Positions 17,565 through 31,563 of a DNA stretch of 64,000 bases are shown here, piece after piece. Position numbers and translations under genes: made by a program. The stretch is from assembly GCF_012295575.1 (NCBI RefSeq), contig NZ_CP051180.1, forward strand, positions 3,410,001 through 3,474,000, written 5' to 3'. How positions within the stretch are numbered: the stretch's first letter is position 1; each line of letters begins with the position of its first letter. This DNA is from Ferrimonas lipolytica. GTDB taxonomy: Bacteria > Pseudomonadota > Gammaproteobacteria > Enterobacterales > Shewanellaceae. Below the pieces are notes generated by a model. That model worked only from the letters and a program-made list of their open reading frames with translations. It was not told the origin of the DNA and ran no database searches.

Positions 17565-18922
17565 TCTTATGCCCGCTGCAAAGCGCTGCCCGTCGTTGGG
17601 GTGAAGCCATCGCAATCGATGGCCAAGCACAGCAACTCAATTACGCTCAACTTGATAGCCGAGTAACAGGCCTGTGCAACGATCTGCGTAAGCAGCAGGT
17701 ACAAAATGGTGACCACGTAGGTTACTGCGGTGCTAACCAGATAGAAGCAATCGTGTTGATGTATGCCTGTTTTCGTCTCGGAGCGGTGTTTATTCCCCTA
17801 TCAACTCGCTTTCCGCCGGAGCAGCAGCAACAGTTAATCGACCAGCTGAACATTAAATTCATCTTTGCTGACCACTCGACCTTTAACAACGTTAAACCAC
17901 TAACCATCTTAGAGAATGAAGGTGAACGTCTGTGGCAGCTGGATACCGACCTGCCAGCAACCATGGTATTAACCTCTGGCTCTAGTGGCACACCTAAAGC
18001 AGCAGTCCACAGTTTGCTGCAGCAACTTGCTGCAGCAGAAGGCAGCTTCGACCAAACTCCGTTGGTTGCAGGCGACCGCTGGTTGCTATCATTGCCGATG
18101 TACCATATAGGTGGCTTGGCTATCCTATTCCGCTGCCTACTCAGCGGAGCAACTGCAGTTCTGCCAGACAACAAAGCGGCTGAAGCATGTCTGCAACCCC
18201 AACAGATAACCCATGTGTCTATGGTCGCGACTCAGGCGCAACGGCTGATTGCCAAAGATGATGCAACGAGCATACTAGGAACGGTTAAAGTCATTTTACT
18301 CGGTGGCGGGGCTATCCCAACTCGTTTGGCAGAACAATTAGCGCAGTTTCCGCTTCGGGCTTTGACTAGCTATGGTATGACTGAGATGGGTTCCCAGATC
18401 ACCACCGGTCCAGCGAACATTCAGGGCTTAGCCGGCTTCCCATTGGCTGGCCGCCAGATTGAGATCATTGACGGCATCATCCACGTAAAGGGTGAATGCT
18501 TGTTTATGGGTTACTACCTAAACGGTAAAATCGAAGCTGCGACGGATGCAGAAGGCTGGTTTGCCACACGAGATAGAGGTCAATGGATCAGCGAGCAACT
18601 TAAGATCCTTGGCCGTGCCGATAATATGTTTATCAGCGGCGGTGAAAACGTTCAACCTGAAGCGATTGAAGCAGTTATCAGTCGTTGCGAAGGGGTAGAA
18701 CAGGTAATCGTAGCGCCGGTGGATGACAGTGAGTTTGGCCAACTACCAGTCGCTATAATTAAAGGCGACTACGATCAAGCCACAGTCGAGAAACGTCTTA
18801 ATAAGAAGCTTGCACGGTTTATGCGCCCCCGCCGCTTCTTAGCATGGCCTAGCGACCATAGCAGTAATGGCATCAAGGTAAATCGCCAAGCGCTTATCCG
18901 TTATGCTCAACAACATCAGTAG
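17555..18922 (+). CDS. menE: o-Succinylbenzoate-CoA ligase
   Basis: About 455 aa. The start at 17555 has GGAG five bases upstream; ATG 17561 is two codons later and overlaps the menC stop. It is an AMP-binding ligase with P-loop LTSGSSGTPKA, SYGMTEMGS (A5), TRDRG (A7) and ISGGENVQPEAIE (A8). It activates o-succinylbenzoate with CoA before MenB ring closure; menB and menA are not in the window. Last gene of the operon, followed by a hairpin at 18965. Confidence 0.94.
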   Translation: MAMILCPLQSAARRWGEAIAIDGQAQQLNYAQLDSRVTGLCNDLRKQQVQNGDHVGYCGANQIEAIVLMYACFRLGAVFIPLSTRFPPEQQQQLIDQLNIKFIFADHSTFNNVKPLTILENEGERLWQLDTDLPATMVLTSGSSGTPKAAVHSLLQQLAAAEGSFDQTPLVAGDRWLLSLPMYHIGGLAILFRCLLSGATAVLPDNKAAEACLQPQQITHVSMVATQAQRLIAKDDATSILGTVKVILLGGGAIPTRLAEQLAQFPLRALTSYGMTEMGSQITTGPANIQGLAGFPLAGRQIEIIDGIIHVKGECLFMGYYLNGKIEAATDAEGWFATRDRGQWISEQLKILGRADNMFISGGENVQPEAIEAVISRCEGVEQVIVAPVDDSEFGQLPVAIIKGDYDQATVEKRLNKKLARFMRPRRFLAWPSDHSSNGIKVNRQALIRYAQQHQ

Positions 18923-18964
18923 CAGACTCAAGGCATTATTAATGTAACTGGGTTCGATGCGCAG

Positions 18965-18987
18965 GGAAGCGCAACAACAGCGCTTCC
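18965..18987 (+). terminator. Hairpin after menE
   Basis: GGAAGCGC (18965-18972) pairs with GCGCTTCC (18980-18987) around a 7-base loop; only a short mixed T-rich stretch follows, so termination may be partial. Confidence 0.5.
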
Positions 18988-19030
18988 ATTGTTACTATCT
19001 CGCCCCATCACTTACACACGCCAGAAACGA

Positions 19031-19060
19031 AAAAAGCCCTGTCCAAAGGACAGGGCTTAA
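19031..19060 (-). terminator. Terminator after tRNA-Thr, end of the rRNA operon
   Basis: Read on the minus strand, AAGCCCTGTCC and GGACAGGGCTT form an 11-bp stem with a 3-base loop (19034-19058), followed by a T-run. Confidence 0.88.
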
Positions 19061-19069
19061 TCGAAATAA

Positions 19070-19146
19070 TGGTGCTAATACCCAGAGTCGAACTGGGGAC
19101 CTCACCCTTACCAAGGGTGCGCTCTACCAACTGAGCTATATCAGCA
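19070..19146 (-). tRNA. tRNA-Thr (anticodon GGT)
   Basis: 77 bases including an encoded CCA (TGG at 19070-19072 on the plus strand). The cloverleaf is complete: acceptor TGCTGAT, D-loop AGCTCAGTTGGTAGAGC, anticodon loop TTGGTAA with GGT, T-loop GTTCGACTC. It lies between two terminators downstream of 5S, so it belongs to the distal end of the rRNA operon. Confidence 0.95.
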
Positions 19147-19157
19147 CTAATTTGAAT

Positions 19158-19188
19158 GAAAAAAGCTCGTCTCAAAGAGACGAGCTTT
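19158..19188 (-). terminator. Terminator between 5S rRNA and tRNA-Thr
   Basis: On the minus strand, AAAGCTCGTCTC and GAGACGAGCTTT form a 12-bp stem with loop TTT, followed by T residues. Since tRNA-Thr lies beyond it, read-through or a separate tRNA promoter is needed. Confidence 0.82.
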
Positions 19189-19201
19189 AATCTAAATTGG
19201 A

Positions 19202-19317
19202 GTCTGACGATGACCTACTCTCACATGGGAACTCCCACACTACCATCGGCGCAACTGCGTTTCACTACTGAGTTCGGCATGGGATCAGGTGGGGCCACAG
19301 CGCTATTGTCATCAGAC
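19202..19317 (-). rRNA. rrf: 5S ribosomal RNA
   Basis: About 116 bases. The ends TGTCTGATG and CATCGTCAGAC pair as helix I, and the loop text CCCCACCTGATCCCATGCCGA and CCATGTGAGAGTAGG is standard for proteobacterial 5S. Ends are set to within a base or two by helix I. Confidence 0.93.
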
Positions 19318-19400
19318 AAAAAACGTAAATTTGGTAAGCTGACTTTCTCTACAATCTCACAAGCTCTGCGATATCCGCAAAACCACTTGGGTGTTGTATG

Positions 19401-22285
<2,885 letters not shown>

Positions 22286-22707
22286 ATACAACCCCAAGGG
22301 GTCTTGCTTGGTCTTTGAATCTCACTCTTTGTTGAACCGTTCGTTCACTTCGGTCATTAGCAAAAGCTAACTTCCTCGCTCACTCTCGTTTCTCCGCGAT
22401 TGAGAACCAAATACCTGCGCAATACGCTTCTGAGTATGCAAACTCAGCATCGTAATATGCCGCAACCAAATGTTTTCGTTAGTTACACGCTCCGGGTAGG
22501 AGGTGTAACGCCGGATATCTTTAGACACTTGTAAGATTGTTTATTTAGAAACTCTTACAGTTTCTCGAGAAAATTTTATCAGCTTTCCAAATTTTTAAAG
22601 AGCAAGGTTTTCATTAGGCCTAGGCCTAAAAAAAGCCAAAGGTAAATTGTTCTATTATCTAGAAGCAATTAGCTTTGGCTTCTCATCCCCAAACTAGGGG
22701 AGGAAGA
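22286..22707 (-). other. 23S-proximal half of the internal transcribed spacer
   Basis: About 420 bp between tRNA-Ala and 23S, with no gene. It contains processing-stem sequence for 23S and a boxA antitermination element at 22593-22606. Confidence 0.7.
22593..22606 (-). promoter_or_regulatory. boxA antitermination element in the spacer
   Basis: On the minus strand it reads TTGCTCTTTAAAAA, close to the boxA core GCTCTTTAA, downstream of tRNA-Ala and before 23S, where NusB/S10 antitermination is re-established. Confidence 0.7.
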
Positions 22708-22783
22708 TGGTGGAGCTATGCGGGATCGAACCGCAGACCTCCTGCGTGCAAGGCAGGCGCTCTCCCAGCTGAGCTATAGCCCC
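22708..22783 (-). tRNA. tRNA-Ala (anticodon TGC)
   Basis: 76 bases with encoded CCA. Acceptor GGGGCTA pairs with TAGCTCC; anticodon loop CTTGCAC; T-loop GTTCGATCC. Standard spacer tRNA. Confidence 0.96.
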
Positions 22784-22817
22784 ATCGAGTTTTTCCTGGT
22801 GACAACTTCAAAGAAGT

Positions 22818-22894
22818 TGGTGGGTCTGAGTGGACTTGAACCACCGACCTCCCGCTTATCAGGCGAGCGCTCTAACCAGCTGAGCTACAGACCC
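22818..22894 (-). tRNA. tRNA-Ile (anticodon GAT)
   Basis: 77 bases with encoded CCA. Acceptor GGGTCTG pairs with CAGACCC; anticodon loop CTGATAA; T-loop GTTCAAGTC. It precedes tRNA-Ala, the usual Ile-Ala spacer order. Confidence 0.96.
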
Positions 22895-22989
22895 GTCACC
22901 GTTGATTGAGAATGGGTTCTCAATCACTCTTTACATTTCATCAGACAATCTGTGTGAACACTCAGCGCAAAACAAGTAATCATGTCGTT

Positions 22990-24547
<1,558 letters not shown>

Positions 24548-24683
24548 AGATTTGATTTTTTGTCCAACTCCTAAGAGCTAGACACTCAATGAATACTGAA
24601 TTTCGTATAGTCACTCAGTAAATATCGAGAAAATGATGATTTCTCAATTCTACGTGAGTGCCCACACAGATTGTCTGACAAAT

Positions 24684-24695
24684 TGTTAAAGAGCG
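24684..24695 (-). promoter_or_regulatory. rRNA leader boxA
   Basis: On the minus strand it reads CGCTCTTTAACA, the standard boxA antitermination signal, about 140 bp before 16S. Confidence 0.8.
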
Positions 24696-24722
24696 TTGCT
24701 TCGTTACCGAAGCGAGGTGCGT

Positions 24723-24750
24723 ATAATACGCTTTCCTCAGCGGCCGTCAA
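24723..24750 (-). promoter_or_regulatory. rRNA promoter P2
   Basis: Minus-strand TTGACG (24745-24750), 16-bp spacer and TATTAT (24723-24728), followed by a GC-rich discriminator (ACGCACC) as in stringently controlled rrn promoters. Confidence 0.75.
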
Positions 24751-24944
24751 GCAGAAATTTGAATTTCTTTTTGAAGCCAAACTTCGTGTTTTAAGCGTTT
24801 CAGCTTAAGGTTCGAAGCAGAGCGTCATTTTAACCAGTTAACTTATCAAGTCAAGGACTTATATGAGAAGTTAACGTGGTGACTGACGCTATATCAATCG
24901 TTGCTACATCAGCATTGCTGTGTTGCCTCGTCGACAGGAAGCGC

Positions 24945-24972
24945 ATTATAGACATAAGTCGGAGTGACACAA
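24945..24972 (-). promoter_or_regulatory. rRNA promoter P1
   Basis: Minus-strand TTGTGT (24967-24972), 16-bp spacer and TATAAT (24945-24950), then GCGC as discriminator. This matches the shape of rrn P1, about 220 bp upstream of P2. The 514-bp gap between 16S and yrdA (24548-25061) holds only this leader and the yrdA ribosome site. Confidence 0.78.
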
Positions 24973-25061
24973 GCATTACCTTGCTAGTTGGCAACTGTAC
25001 GCTCAATATAACAACGATCCGCTTAGCATTAGGTCAATTGCCGTAATTTAAGGAGCAAACA

Positions 25062-25598
25062 ATGACAACAAAAGCATTCAAACAACACTCTCCAGTACTT
25101 GGTGAACGTTGCTATGTCGAAGAAAGTGCGGTGCTTTATGGCGATATTGAATTAGCGGAAGATGCCAACGTGTGGCCATTGGTTGCTGCTCGGGGCGACG
25201 TTAATTACATTCGTATAGGTAAACGCTCCAACATTCAGGATGGCAGCGTGTTACACGTTACTCGTAAACATGACGCTCAGCCCGATGGTTTCCCGCTATT
25301 GATTGGCGATGACGTTACCGTTGGTCACAAAGCATTACTGCATGGCTGTCAGATCGGCGACCGTGTACTGGTTGGTATGGGGGCCATTGTTTTAGATGGT
25401 GCTGTCGTCGAACACGATGTGATGATCGGTGCTGGAAGTTTGGTACCACCGGGCAAGCGGTTGGAGTCAGGCTTCCTCTATATAGGTAGCCCGGTAAAGC
25501 AGGCACGACCACTTAAGCCTGCTGAATTGGCTTTCTTAACAGAATCGGCCCAAAACTACGTTAAATTGAAAGACGCTTACCTCGCCCAACAAGATTAA
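25062..25598 (+). CDS. yrdA: Gamma-carbonic-anhydrase-family protein
   Basis: 178 aa, left-handed beta-helix (hexapeptide repeat) protein. The three zinc histidines are seen in SVLHVT and VGHKALLHGC, at the family positions. The catalytic role is uncertain for YrdA members, some of which lack measured carbonic anhydrase activity. AAGGAG lies before the ATG. It converges with the DUF1488 gene and overlaps its stop by four bases. Confidence 0.93.
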   Translation: MTTKAFKQHSPVLGERCYVEESAVLYGDIELAEDANVWPLVAARGDVNYIRIGKRSNIQDGSVLHVTRKHDAQPDGFPLLIGDDVTVGHKALLHGCQIGDRVLVGMGAIVLDGAVVEHDVMIGAGSLVPPGKRLESGFLYIGSPVKQARPLKPAELAFLTESAQNYVKLKDAYLAQQD

Positions 25599-25870
25599 CA
25601 GGCTGGATGCCCAAGCCAGATTCGCCCTTGGGCATCAAACGCTTCATCCTCAATGAGGATTTCAGCCTCCTCTTCCAGCTCAAACCGCAGCTGCTCAAAC
25701 ACCACTCCGGCTTGTTCGGCGTTACCGATGGTTTGACCGCTGCGCTTAGCCAGCTGATCTATTCCAATAAGGCACAAGACCGAACTTCCGCCCCACTGCG
25801 CTGAAAATGCAACAGTACCTTGTTGCCATTTGATATCGAGCAGGTCGTTAAATAGGATCTGTTGATTCAT
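25595..25870 (-). CDS. DUF1488-family small protein
   Basis: 91 aa. The start [11 protein letters not shown] and the motif [17 protein letters not shown] with an acidic stretch ([17 protein letters not shown]) match the DUF1488 group found downstream of aroE in Shewanella-type genomes. Function unknown. Its ATG overlaps the aroE stop (ATGA), so it is co-translated with aroE. Its end overlaps yrdA on the other strand by four bases. Confidence 0.8.
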   Translation of the reverse strand: MNQQILFNDLLDIKWQQGTVAFSAQWGGSSVLCLIGIDQLAKRSGQTIGNAEQAGVVFEQLRFELEEEAEILIEDEAFDAQGRIWLGHPAC

Positions 25871-26691
25871 GGTGCTACCCCAGTTTCTTCTATCAATGCA
25901 GACAATACCGACTCAACATTGGGCTCAACCCCACGCCACAAGCCAAAGCTAACCGCCGCCTGCTGTACTAGCATACCAACGCCACTGTAATTATCGTTGA
26001 TACCAATGGATTGTCCCCATTTTTGAAACACGGTTTGGTCGATACCATATACCATGTCGTAGCTGGCACATCCTTGGTTAACCTCTATAGAAGGTAGAGG
26101 TGGCATTTCACCTGTAAGTGAGGCTGAAGTACCATTGATAATCAGATCAAAGTTACCGTGGATCTGCTCGAAGCCACCACCACTGATGGTGCCCATATCA
26201 TGAAACGCTAGCGCCAATTGTGCCGCCTTTGCGGCAGTGCGGTTGGCAATAACTATCTCTTGTGGCGATTCAGACAGAAGTGGAGCCAGAACTCCGCGAA
26301 CTGCCCCACCGGCACCAAGTATAAGTATCCGCTTGCCTGCCAGAGTAATCCCCAGTCGATAGAGATCGGCCACTAGCCCAGCGCCGTCGGTATTATCCCC
26401 GAGCAATTGCCCATCTTCGAGCCAGTGTAAGGTATTAACGGCACCAGCACGTTTGGCACGCTCGCTCAATTGATCGCATAGCGCAGCAGCTTGCTGCTTA
26501 AAGGGAACCGTAATATTGGCGCCACAGCCGCCAGCACGACGAAACGCAGATACCGCTTCAACAAACCCATCGATTGGCGCCAACTGCGTATCGTAGACAA
26601 GACGCTGCGACGTTTGCTCAGCAAAACGTTGGTGGATAAAAGGGGACTTGCTTTGGCTAATAGGGTTACCAAAAACAGTATAACGATCCAT
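25867..26691 (-). CDS. aroE: Shikimate dehydrogenase (NADP+)
   Basis: 274 aa from ATG 26691, which has GGAA upstream. The frame runs open another 71 codons to 26904, but that part is translated mobile repeat and not protein. Shikimate site: NPISQSKSP at residues 9-17 and NTDGAGL; NADP site: [10 protein letters not shown] and the basic ANRTAAKA loop that favours NADP. It reduces 3-dehydroshikimate in aromatic amino acid and chorismate synthesis, feeding MenF. Repeat copy A sits 21 bp before its start and separates it from hemF. Confidence 0.95.
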   Translation of the reverse strand: MDRYTVFGNPISQSKSPFIHQRFAEQTSQRLVYDTQLAPIDGFVEAVSAFRRAGGCGANITVPFKQQAAALCDQLSERAKRAGAVNTLHWLEDGQLLGDNTDGAGLVADLYRLGITLAGKRILILGAGGAVRGVLAPLLSESPQEIVIANRTAAKAAQLALAFHDMGTISGGGFEQIHGNFDLIINGTSASLTGEMPPLPSIEVNQGCASYDMVYGIDQTVFQKWGQSIGINDNYSGVGMLVQQAAVSFGLWRGVEPNVESVLSALIEETGVAP

Positions 26692-26712
26692 ACGTTGGTT
26701 CCAATAAAAAAG

Positions 26713-26908
26713 GGCTGTGTACCAATTAAGTGTTGTTGTTCTTTGTAATACAGTTAAAGCACCGGCTAGGCGAGCCCCGATACAAAGGGTTAAGCACTGC
26801 CGTCGTTGAGCTTCTACCGCATTGGAGCAGTTCAGCGAAGTTGGACTGCGACCTAAGGCAAAGGGGGCGAAGCTCCCCTTTGGGTGCCGTCGCCACCGCG
26901 ACACAGCC
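26713..26908 (-). mobile_element. MITE-like repeat, copy A (196 bp, short form)
   Basis: Begins GGCTGTGT (26713) and ends ACACAGCC (26908), flanked on both sides by the exact 8-bp repeat TAAAAAAG (26705-26712 and 26909-26916). It is homologous to copies B, C and D, but lacks about 75 bp of one end. Its right end matches an inner sequence of D (CGACATAGCCCC), so it is a nested short form. On the minus strand the hemF terminator hairpin runs straight into its T-tract end. No ORF of its own. Confidence 0.88.
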
Positions 26909-26942
26909 TAAAAAAGGGTACCAGTGTTATACGCTGGTACCC
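26909..26942 (-). terminator. hemF terminator, T-tract used as insertion site of copy A
   Basis: On the minus strand GGGTACCAGCG pairs with CACTGGTACCC (stem 26916-26942, one wobble, loop of about 5 bases), followed by TTTTTTA and then the mobile repeat. Confidence 0.8.
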
Positions 26943-26978
26943 AATATCGACGCAAATTACTGACTATCGCGCGGCAAA

Positions 26979-28482
<1,504 letters not shown>

Positions 28483-28486
28483 TGGC

Positions 28487-28993
28487 TTACTCCGCCAGCT
28501 TAGCTTGCAGTTTTGCGTCTTTAGCTTGAACCGCTTCAGCCGCTTGTTGACGCTCTTGTTTTACTTTTAACGCTAGGTCGTCATCACCTACAGCCAGCAT
28601 CTGTGCAGCCAAGTAACCTGCGTTTTTCGCGCCTGCGCTGCCAATAGCAACGGTCGCAACCGGAACACCACCAGGCATCATCACCGTGGATAACAGTGCA
28701 TCATGACCTTGCAGTGGACCATTATCGATAGGCACACCAATCACTGGACGAGTGGTGATACCAGCAACAGCACCAGCAAGGTGAGCCGCTAGTCCTGCAG
28801 CACAGATAAACACCTTACAACCGCGCGCTTCAGCATCGGTAACGTAAGCGTGGGTTGCAGCTGGGGTACGGTGAGCAGAAGTTACTTTGGCTTCAAAGCG
28901 GATCTCAAGCTTTCTTAGAACATCTAGAGTGGCTTGCATGATAGGCAGATCTGAGTCTGAGCCCATCAATACCGCAACAAATGGGGTGGTCAT
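28487..28993 (-). CDS. purE: PurE-type N5-carboxyaminoimidazole ribonucleotide mutase / AIR carboxylase
   Basis: 168 aa. MGSDSDLP and SAHRTP form the CO2/substrate site, as in all PurE. The middle reads AGLAAHLAGAVAGIT where Escherichia-type enzymes have GGAAHLPGM, and the C-terminus carries a charged tail (ALKVKQERQQAAEAVQAKD). No purK gene is adjacent, unlike the enteric purEK operon. It may therefore be a class II-like AIR carboxylase or work with a purK elsewhere. AAGGAA upstream of the ATG; first gene of purE-tsaC-hemF. Confidence 0.9.
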   Translation of the reverse strand: MTTPFVAVLMGSDSDLPIMQATLDVLRKLEIRFEAKVTSAHRTPAATHAYVTDAEARGCKVFICAAGLAAHLAGAVAGITTRPVIGVPIDNGPLQGHDALLSTVMMPGGVPVATVAIGSAGAKNAGYLAAQMLAVGDDDLALKVKQERQQAAEAVQAKDAKLQAKLAE

Positions 28994-29047
28994 TGAGGTA
29001 ATTCCTTTTGTTAAGTAGGGATATTTATTGTTATTTTGCGGATCGGA

Positions 29048-29617
29048 TTATATCCGTTCTTGTTGATGTTTGCAGGTACGCTGGGGACAACACAGCGTCC
29101 TCTTACCGCGCACTTTTTTTTCCACTAGCACCCCCCAACCACAATCTGGGCAGGTCTCAGCAACTGGTTTTTCATTCAATAGATATTTGCAGCTCGGATA
29201 ATCGCTACACGCATAGAACTTTTTACCAAAGCGGTTGGTTCGGGCAGTCAATTCTGCTTTTTTACATTGGGGACAAACAGGTAGTAATTCAGTGACTTCC
29301 GTTTCATCCTGACGGACAATATGGTCGCATTCAGGGTAACCACTACAACCGATATAAAAGCCATAACGACCCGATTTGAGCGCCAATGGTCGACTGCATT
29401 TAGGGCATTGGGTACCTTCCATGATCTCATCTTCGCTTTGGGCCTTCTCCACCAAAGGGCGATGATATTCACACTGAGGATAATCACTGCAGCCAATAAA
29501 GGCGCCGTGTTTACCATGTTTAAGTTGCAACGGTTTGCCACAGTTCGGGCAGTCTCCCTGATCACGTTCGAGTGCGTGCTCATGGGTAGTAAATAGTTGC
29601 TGATCAATCTTAGACAT
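29048..29617 (-). CDS. yrdD: Topoisomerase-type C4 zinc-finger protein (YrdD-like)
   Basis: 189 aa made of four C4 zinc ribbons: CPNCGKPLQLK...CSDYPQC, CPKCSRPLALK...CSGYPEC, CPQCKKAELTA...CSDYPSC, CPDCGWGVLVE...CPQRTC. These resemble the C-terminal DNA-binding fingers of topoisomerase I, but no topoisomerase core is present, so it is a free-standing nucleic-acid-binding protein. The last finger is the most degenerate. Upstream of purE on the same strand, 54 bp away. Confidence 0.9.
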   Translation of the reverse strand: MSKIDQQLFTTHEHALERDQGDCPNCGKPLQLKHGKHGAFIGCSDYPQCEYHRPLVEKAQSEDEIMEGTQCPKCSRPLALKSGRYGFYIGCSGYPECDHIVRQDETEVTELLPVCPQCKKAELTARTNRFGKKFYACSDYPSCKYLLNEKPVAETCPDCGWGVLVEKKVRGKRTLCCPQRTCKHQQERI

Positions 29618-29708
29618 GGCCCGTCCGCCAAAAAGGTAATTAGATCAATTTTATCAGGTAAGTTGCCGTAGATGGCAACTGATTGTGAAGGCAATAGGCA
29701 ACAAAAAG
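29618..29708. other. Leader of yrdD up to repeat copy B
   Basis: The 402-bp interval 29618-30019 is made of this short AT-rich leader, copy B (29709-29984) and the smg terminator. No gene seen. Confidence 0.6.
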
Positions 29709-29984
29709 GGCTGTGTCGTAGTTAGCTGTTGAAGTTTATCTTAAGCCTTCGGCTTCACCGATTTGGTGCTTTCGGGGAGGATGTCGCGGTGGCGACGGCA
29801 CCCAAAGTGGAGCTCCGCCCCCTTTGGAATCCCCCTTGCCTTAAGTCGCAGTCCAAAACGCTTCGCCGGACTGCTCCAATGCGGCAGAAACTCAACGGCG
29901 GTAGTGCCTTCCCCTTGTATTAAAACTCGCCTAGCCGGTGCTTTAACAGCATTGGAAAGAACAACACTTAATTGGTACACAGTC
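29709..29984 (+). mobile_element. MITE-like repeat, copy B (276 bp)
   Basis: Begins GGCTGTGT and ends ACACAGTC (one change from ACACAGCC). Flanks ACAAAAAG (29701-29708) and CCCAAAAG (29985-29992) agree at 6 of 8 positions, as expected for a decayed 8-bp duplication. Shares the block GTCGCGGTGGCGACGGCAC and CAATGCGGCAGAA with the other copies. It lies against the T-tract of the smg terminator. Confidence 0.86.
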
Positions 29985-29987
29985 CCC

Positions 29988-30006
29988 AAAAGGCGCCGTA
30001 GCGCCT
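29988..30006 (-). terminator. smg operon terminator
   Basis: On the minus strand AGGCGC-TACG-GCGCCT (30006-29991) is followed by TTT and GGGG; the T-run overlaps the insertion site of repeat copy B. Confidence 0.7.
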
Positions 30007-30019
30007 GTTGGAGTGGCTC

Positions 30020-30493
30020 CTAATGAAGCAGCCCTTCGGGTTGTTCAAACACCAGATCTTCCATCTGGCTATAAGCGTGCTCATTTCCAGGTACATTGAA
30101 CAGTACCATTAACACCACCCACTTCAGGTCATCGAGCGATAACGGCTCACCGTCGAGCTCCATGATACGGTCGATCACCATTTCTCGTGTTGCGGCCGTT
30201 AATACTTGGATATTCTCCAAAAATAGCAGGAATCCGCGTGATTCAGTATCCAAGCGCTGCAGTTCCGTAGCATGGTAGATACGGACACTGTTGGGTTTAG
30301 CGCCATTTAGGTAAGGTTTGCGATCAGAACCTTGCAGTTCAGCTAACTTTTCAATCCAAATTAACGCTTTACCAATATCTTCAGAACGAAAACCAGCACG
30401 ATTTAATTCGTCCGTTAACTCTTCACGGTCAAACAGTAACTCGACCTCGCTCTGCACATATGTTTCAAACAGATACATCAGAATATCGAACAT
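30020..30493 (-). CDS. smg: Smg family protein (DUF494)
   Basis: 157 aa, acidic, all helical: [13 protein letters not shown] at the start and [14 protein letters not shown] central helix with [14 protein letters not shown] near the end match the Smg/DUF494 family, encoded downstream of dprA in many gammaproteobacteria. Function unknown. Two bases separate it from dprA. Terminator follows at 30006-29988. Confidence 0.92.
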   Translation of the reverse strand: MFDILMYLFETYVQSEVELLFDREELTDELNRAGFRSEDIGKALIWIEKLAELQGSDRKPYLNGAKPNSVRIYHATELQRLDTESRGFLLFLENIQVLTAATREMVIDRIMELDGEPLSLDDLKWVVLMVLFNVPGNEHAYSQMEDLVFEQPEGLLH

Positions 30494-30495
30494 AA

Positions 30496-31563
30496 TCAGC
30501 CTCCCTTTCGCCTTACATAGCCACCGGGTACAGCTACCACCAAACCATCCAGTTCCATCTCTATCAGTTGTGTTATCACAACCTCAACCGGTAATTCACT
30601 GCGCTGTACCACAATATCAACCGGTGTGACTTCATAACCCACACTATCCAACAAAGTGGATGGTGGCAACTGTGTTGCCAGTAACGAAGGTTGAAAGCGC
30701 CACTGTGGCGCTAGCTCCTCAATAATATCGACCGGATCAGTCACCAATTTAGCACCCTGTTGGATCAACCAATGGCAACCATGGCGTCCATTGTCATGCA
30801 CACTACCAGGAACAGCAAACACCTCACGGCCTTGCTCTGCAGCCAAACGAGCGCTAATCAATGAACCACTTTTCAAACCTGCCTCGACCACCACCAAACC
30901 ATAGCTTAAGCCGCTGACAATACGATTACGTTGGGGAAAATGATGCTTTAGCGGCCCCTGAGCAGGCCAATACTCAGAAAGCAGCACGCCCTGATCAATA
31001 ATACGTTGAGCCAACGCTTGATGCCGTTTCGGGTATATATTGCTAAGGCCACTACCAAGTACCGCAATGGTACTACCACCACTATCCAGTGCGCCTTGGT
31101 GACAAGCGCCATCGATACCAAGTGCCAACCCCGATGTTACCCCCCAACCGGCACCGGCCAACTGATTGGCCCAACTATATGCTAGCTCTCGCCCAGCGGC
31201 GGAGGCATTACGTGCCCCCACCATGGCAATACTAGGCTGAGCTATGCAATCGATGTTGCCCTGAGCAAACAATAACAACGGCGCGTCATCAATATTAAGG
31301 AGCGATTCAGGATATGAGTTAGCAGTGATGGGAATAATATGTCGCTCGGCCCCATCCTGTAACCAAGATAGGGCAGCCTCAACCAGACGAGGCTGTGGTT
31401 GATACATTTGTTCACAATTGCTCATAGAAAAGCCGGGGCGATCCCCGGCTTCTAGTTGGTCGATAATGGCGCTTACGTCGGCGTGTTGTAACAGCCTGCG
31501 CTTATCGCGCCGGTTGAGCCCACGCCATAGCGCGAAGCTCAACCAGTGACTTAATTCAGTCAC
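30496..31563 (-). CDS. dprA: DNA-processing protein A (ssDNA uptake, RecA loader)
   Basis: 355 aa from GTG 31563, whose first codons overlap the lysM-gene stop by eight bases; a longer start at 31605 would overlap 50 bp. The Rossmann-like core shows [49 protein letters not shown] and [14 protein letters not shown]. The C-terminal winged helix follows. DprA protects incoming single strands and loads RecA in transformable bacteria, but is common in species not known to be competent. Operon lysM-dprA-smg. Confidence 0.93.
   Translation of the reverse strand: MTELSHWLSFALWRGLNRRDKRRLLQHADVSAIIDQLEAGDRPGFSMSNCEQMYQPQPRLVEAALSWLQDGAERHIIPITANSYPESLLNIDDAPLLLFAQGNIDCIAQPSIAMVGARNASAAGRELAYSWANQLAGAGWGVTSGLALGIDGACHQGALDSGGSTIAVLGSGLSNIYPKRHQALAQRIIDQGVLLSEYWPAQGPLKHHFPQRNRIVSGLSYGLVVVEAGLKSGSLISARLAAEQGREVFAVPGSVHDNGRHGCHWLIQQGAKLVTDPVDIIEELAPQWRFQPSLLATQLPPSTLLDSVGYEVTPVDIVVQRSELPVEVVITQLIEMELDGLVVAVPGGYVRRKGG

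Noticed and set aside
24586-24780. 64-codon open frame before 16S
   Set aside because: Overlaps the rRNA leader with boxA and promoter P2.
26692-26904. 71-codon N-terminal extension of the aroE frame
   Set aside because: It is translation of repeat copy A; AroE homology begins at the ATG at 26691, which has its own ribosome site.
26730-26963. Short open frames inside the repeat copies (also at 29763, 37046, 50519)
   Set aside because: The peptides starting MSRWRRH recur in all copies but shift frame between copies, so DNA and not protein is conserved.
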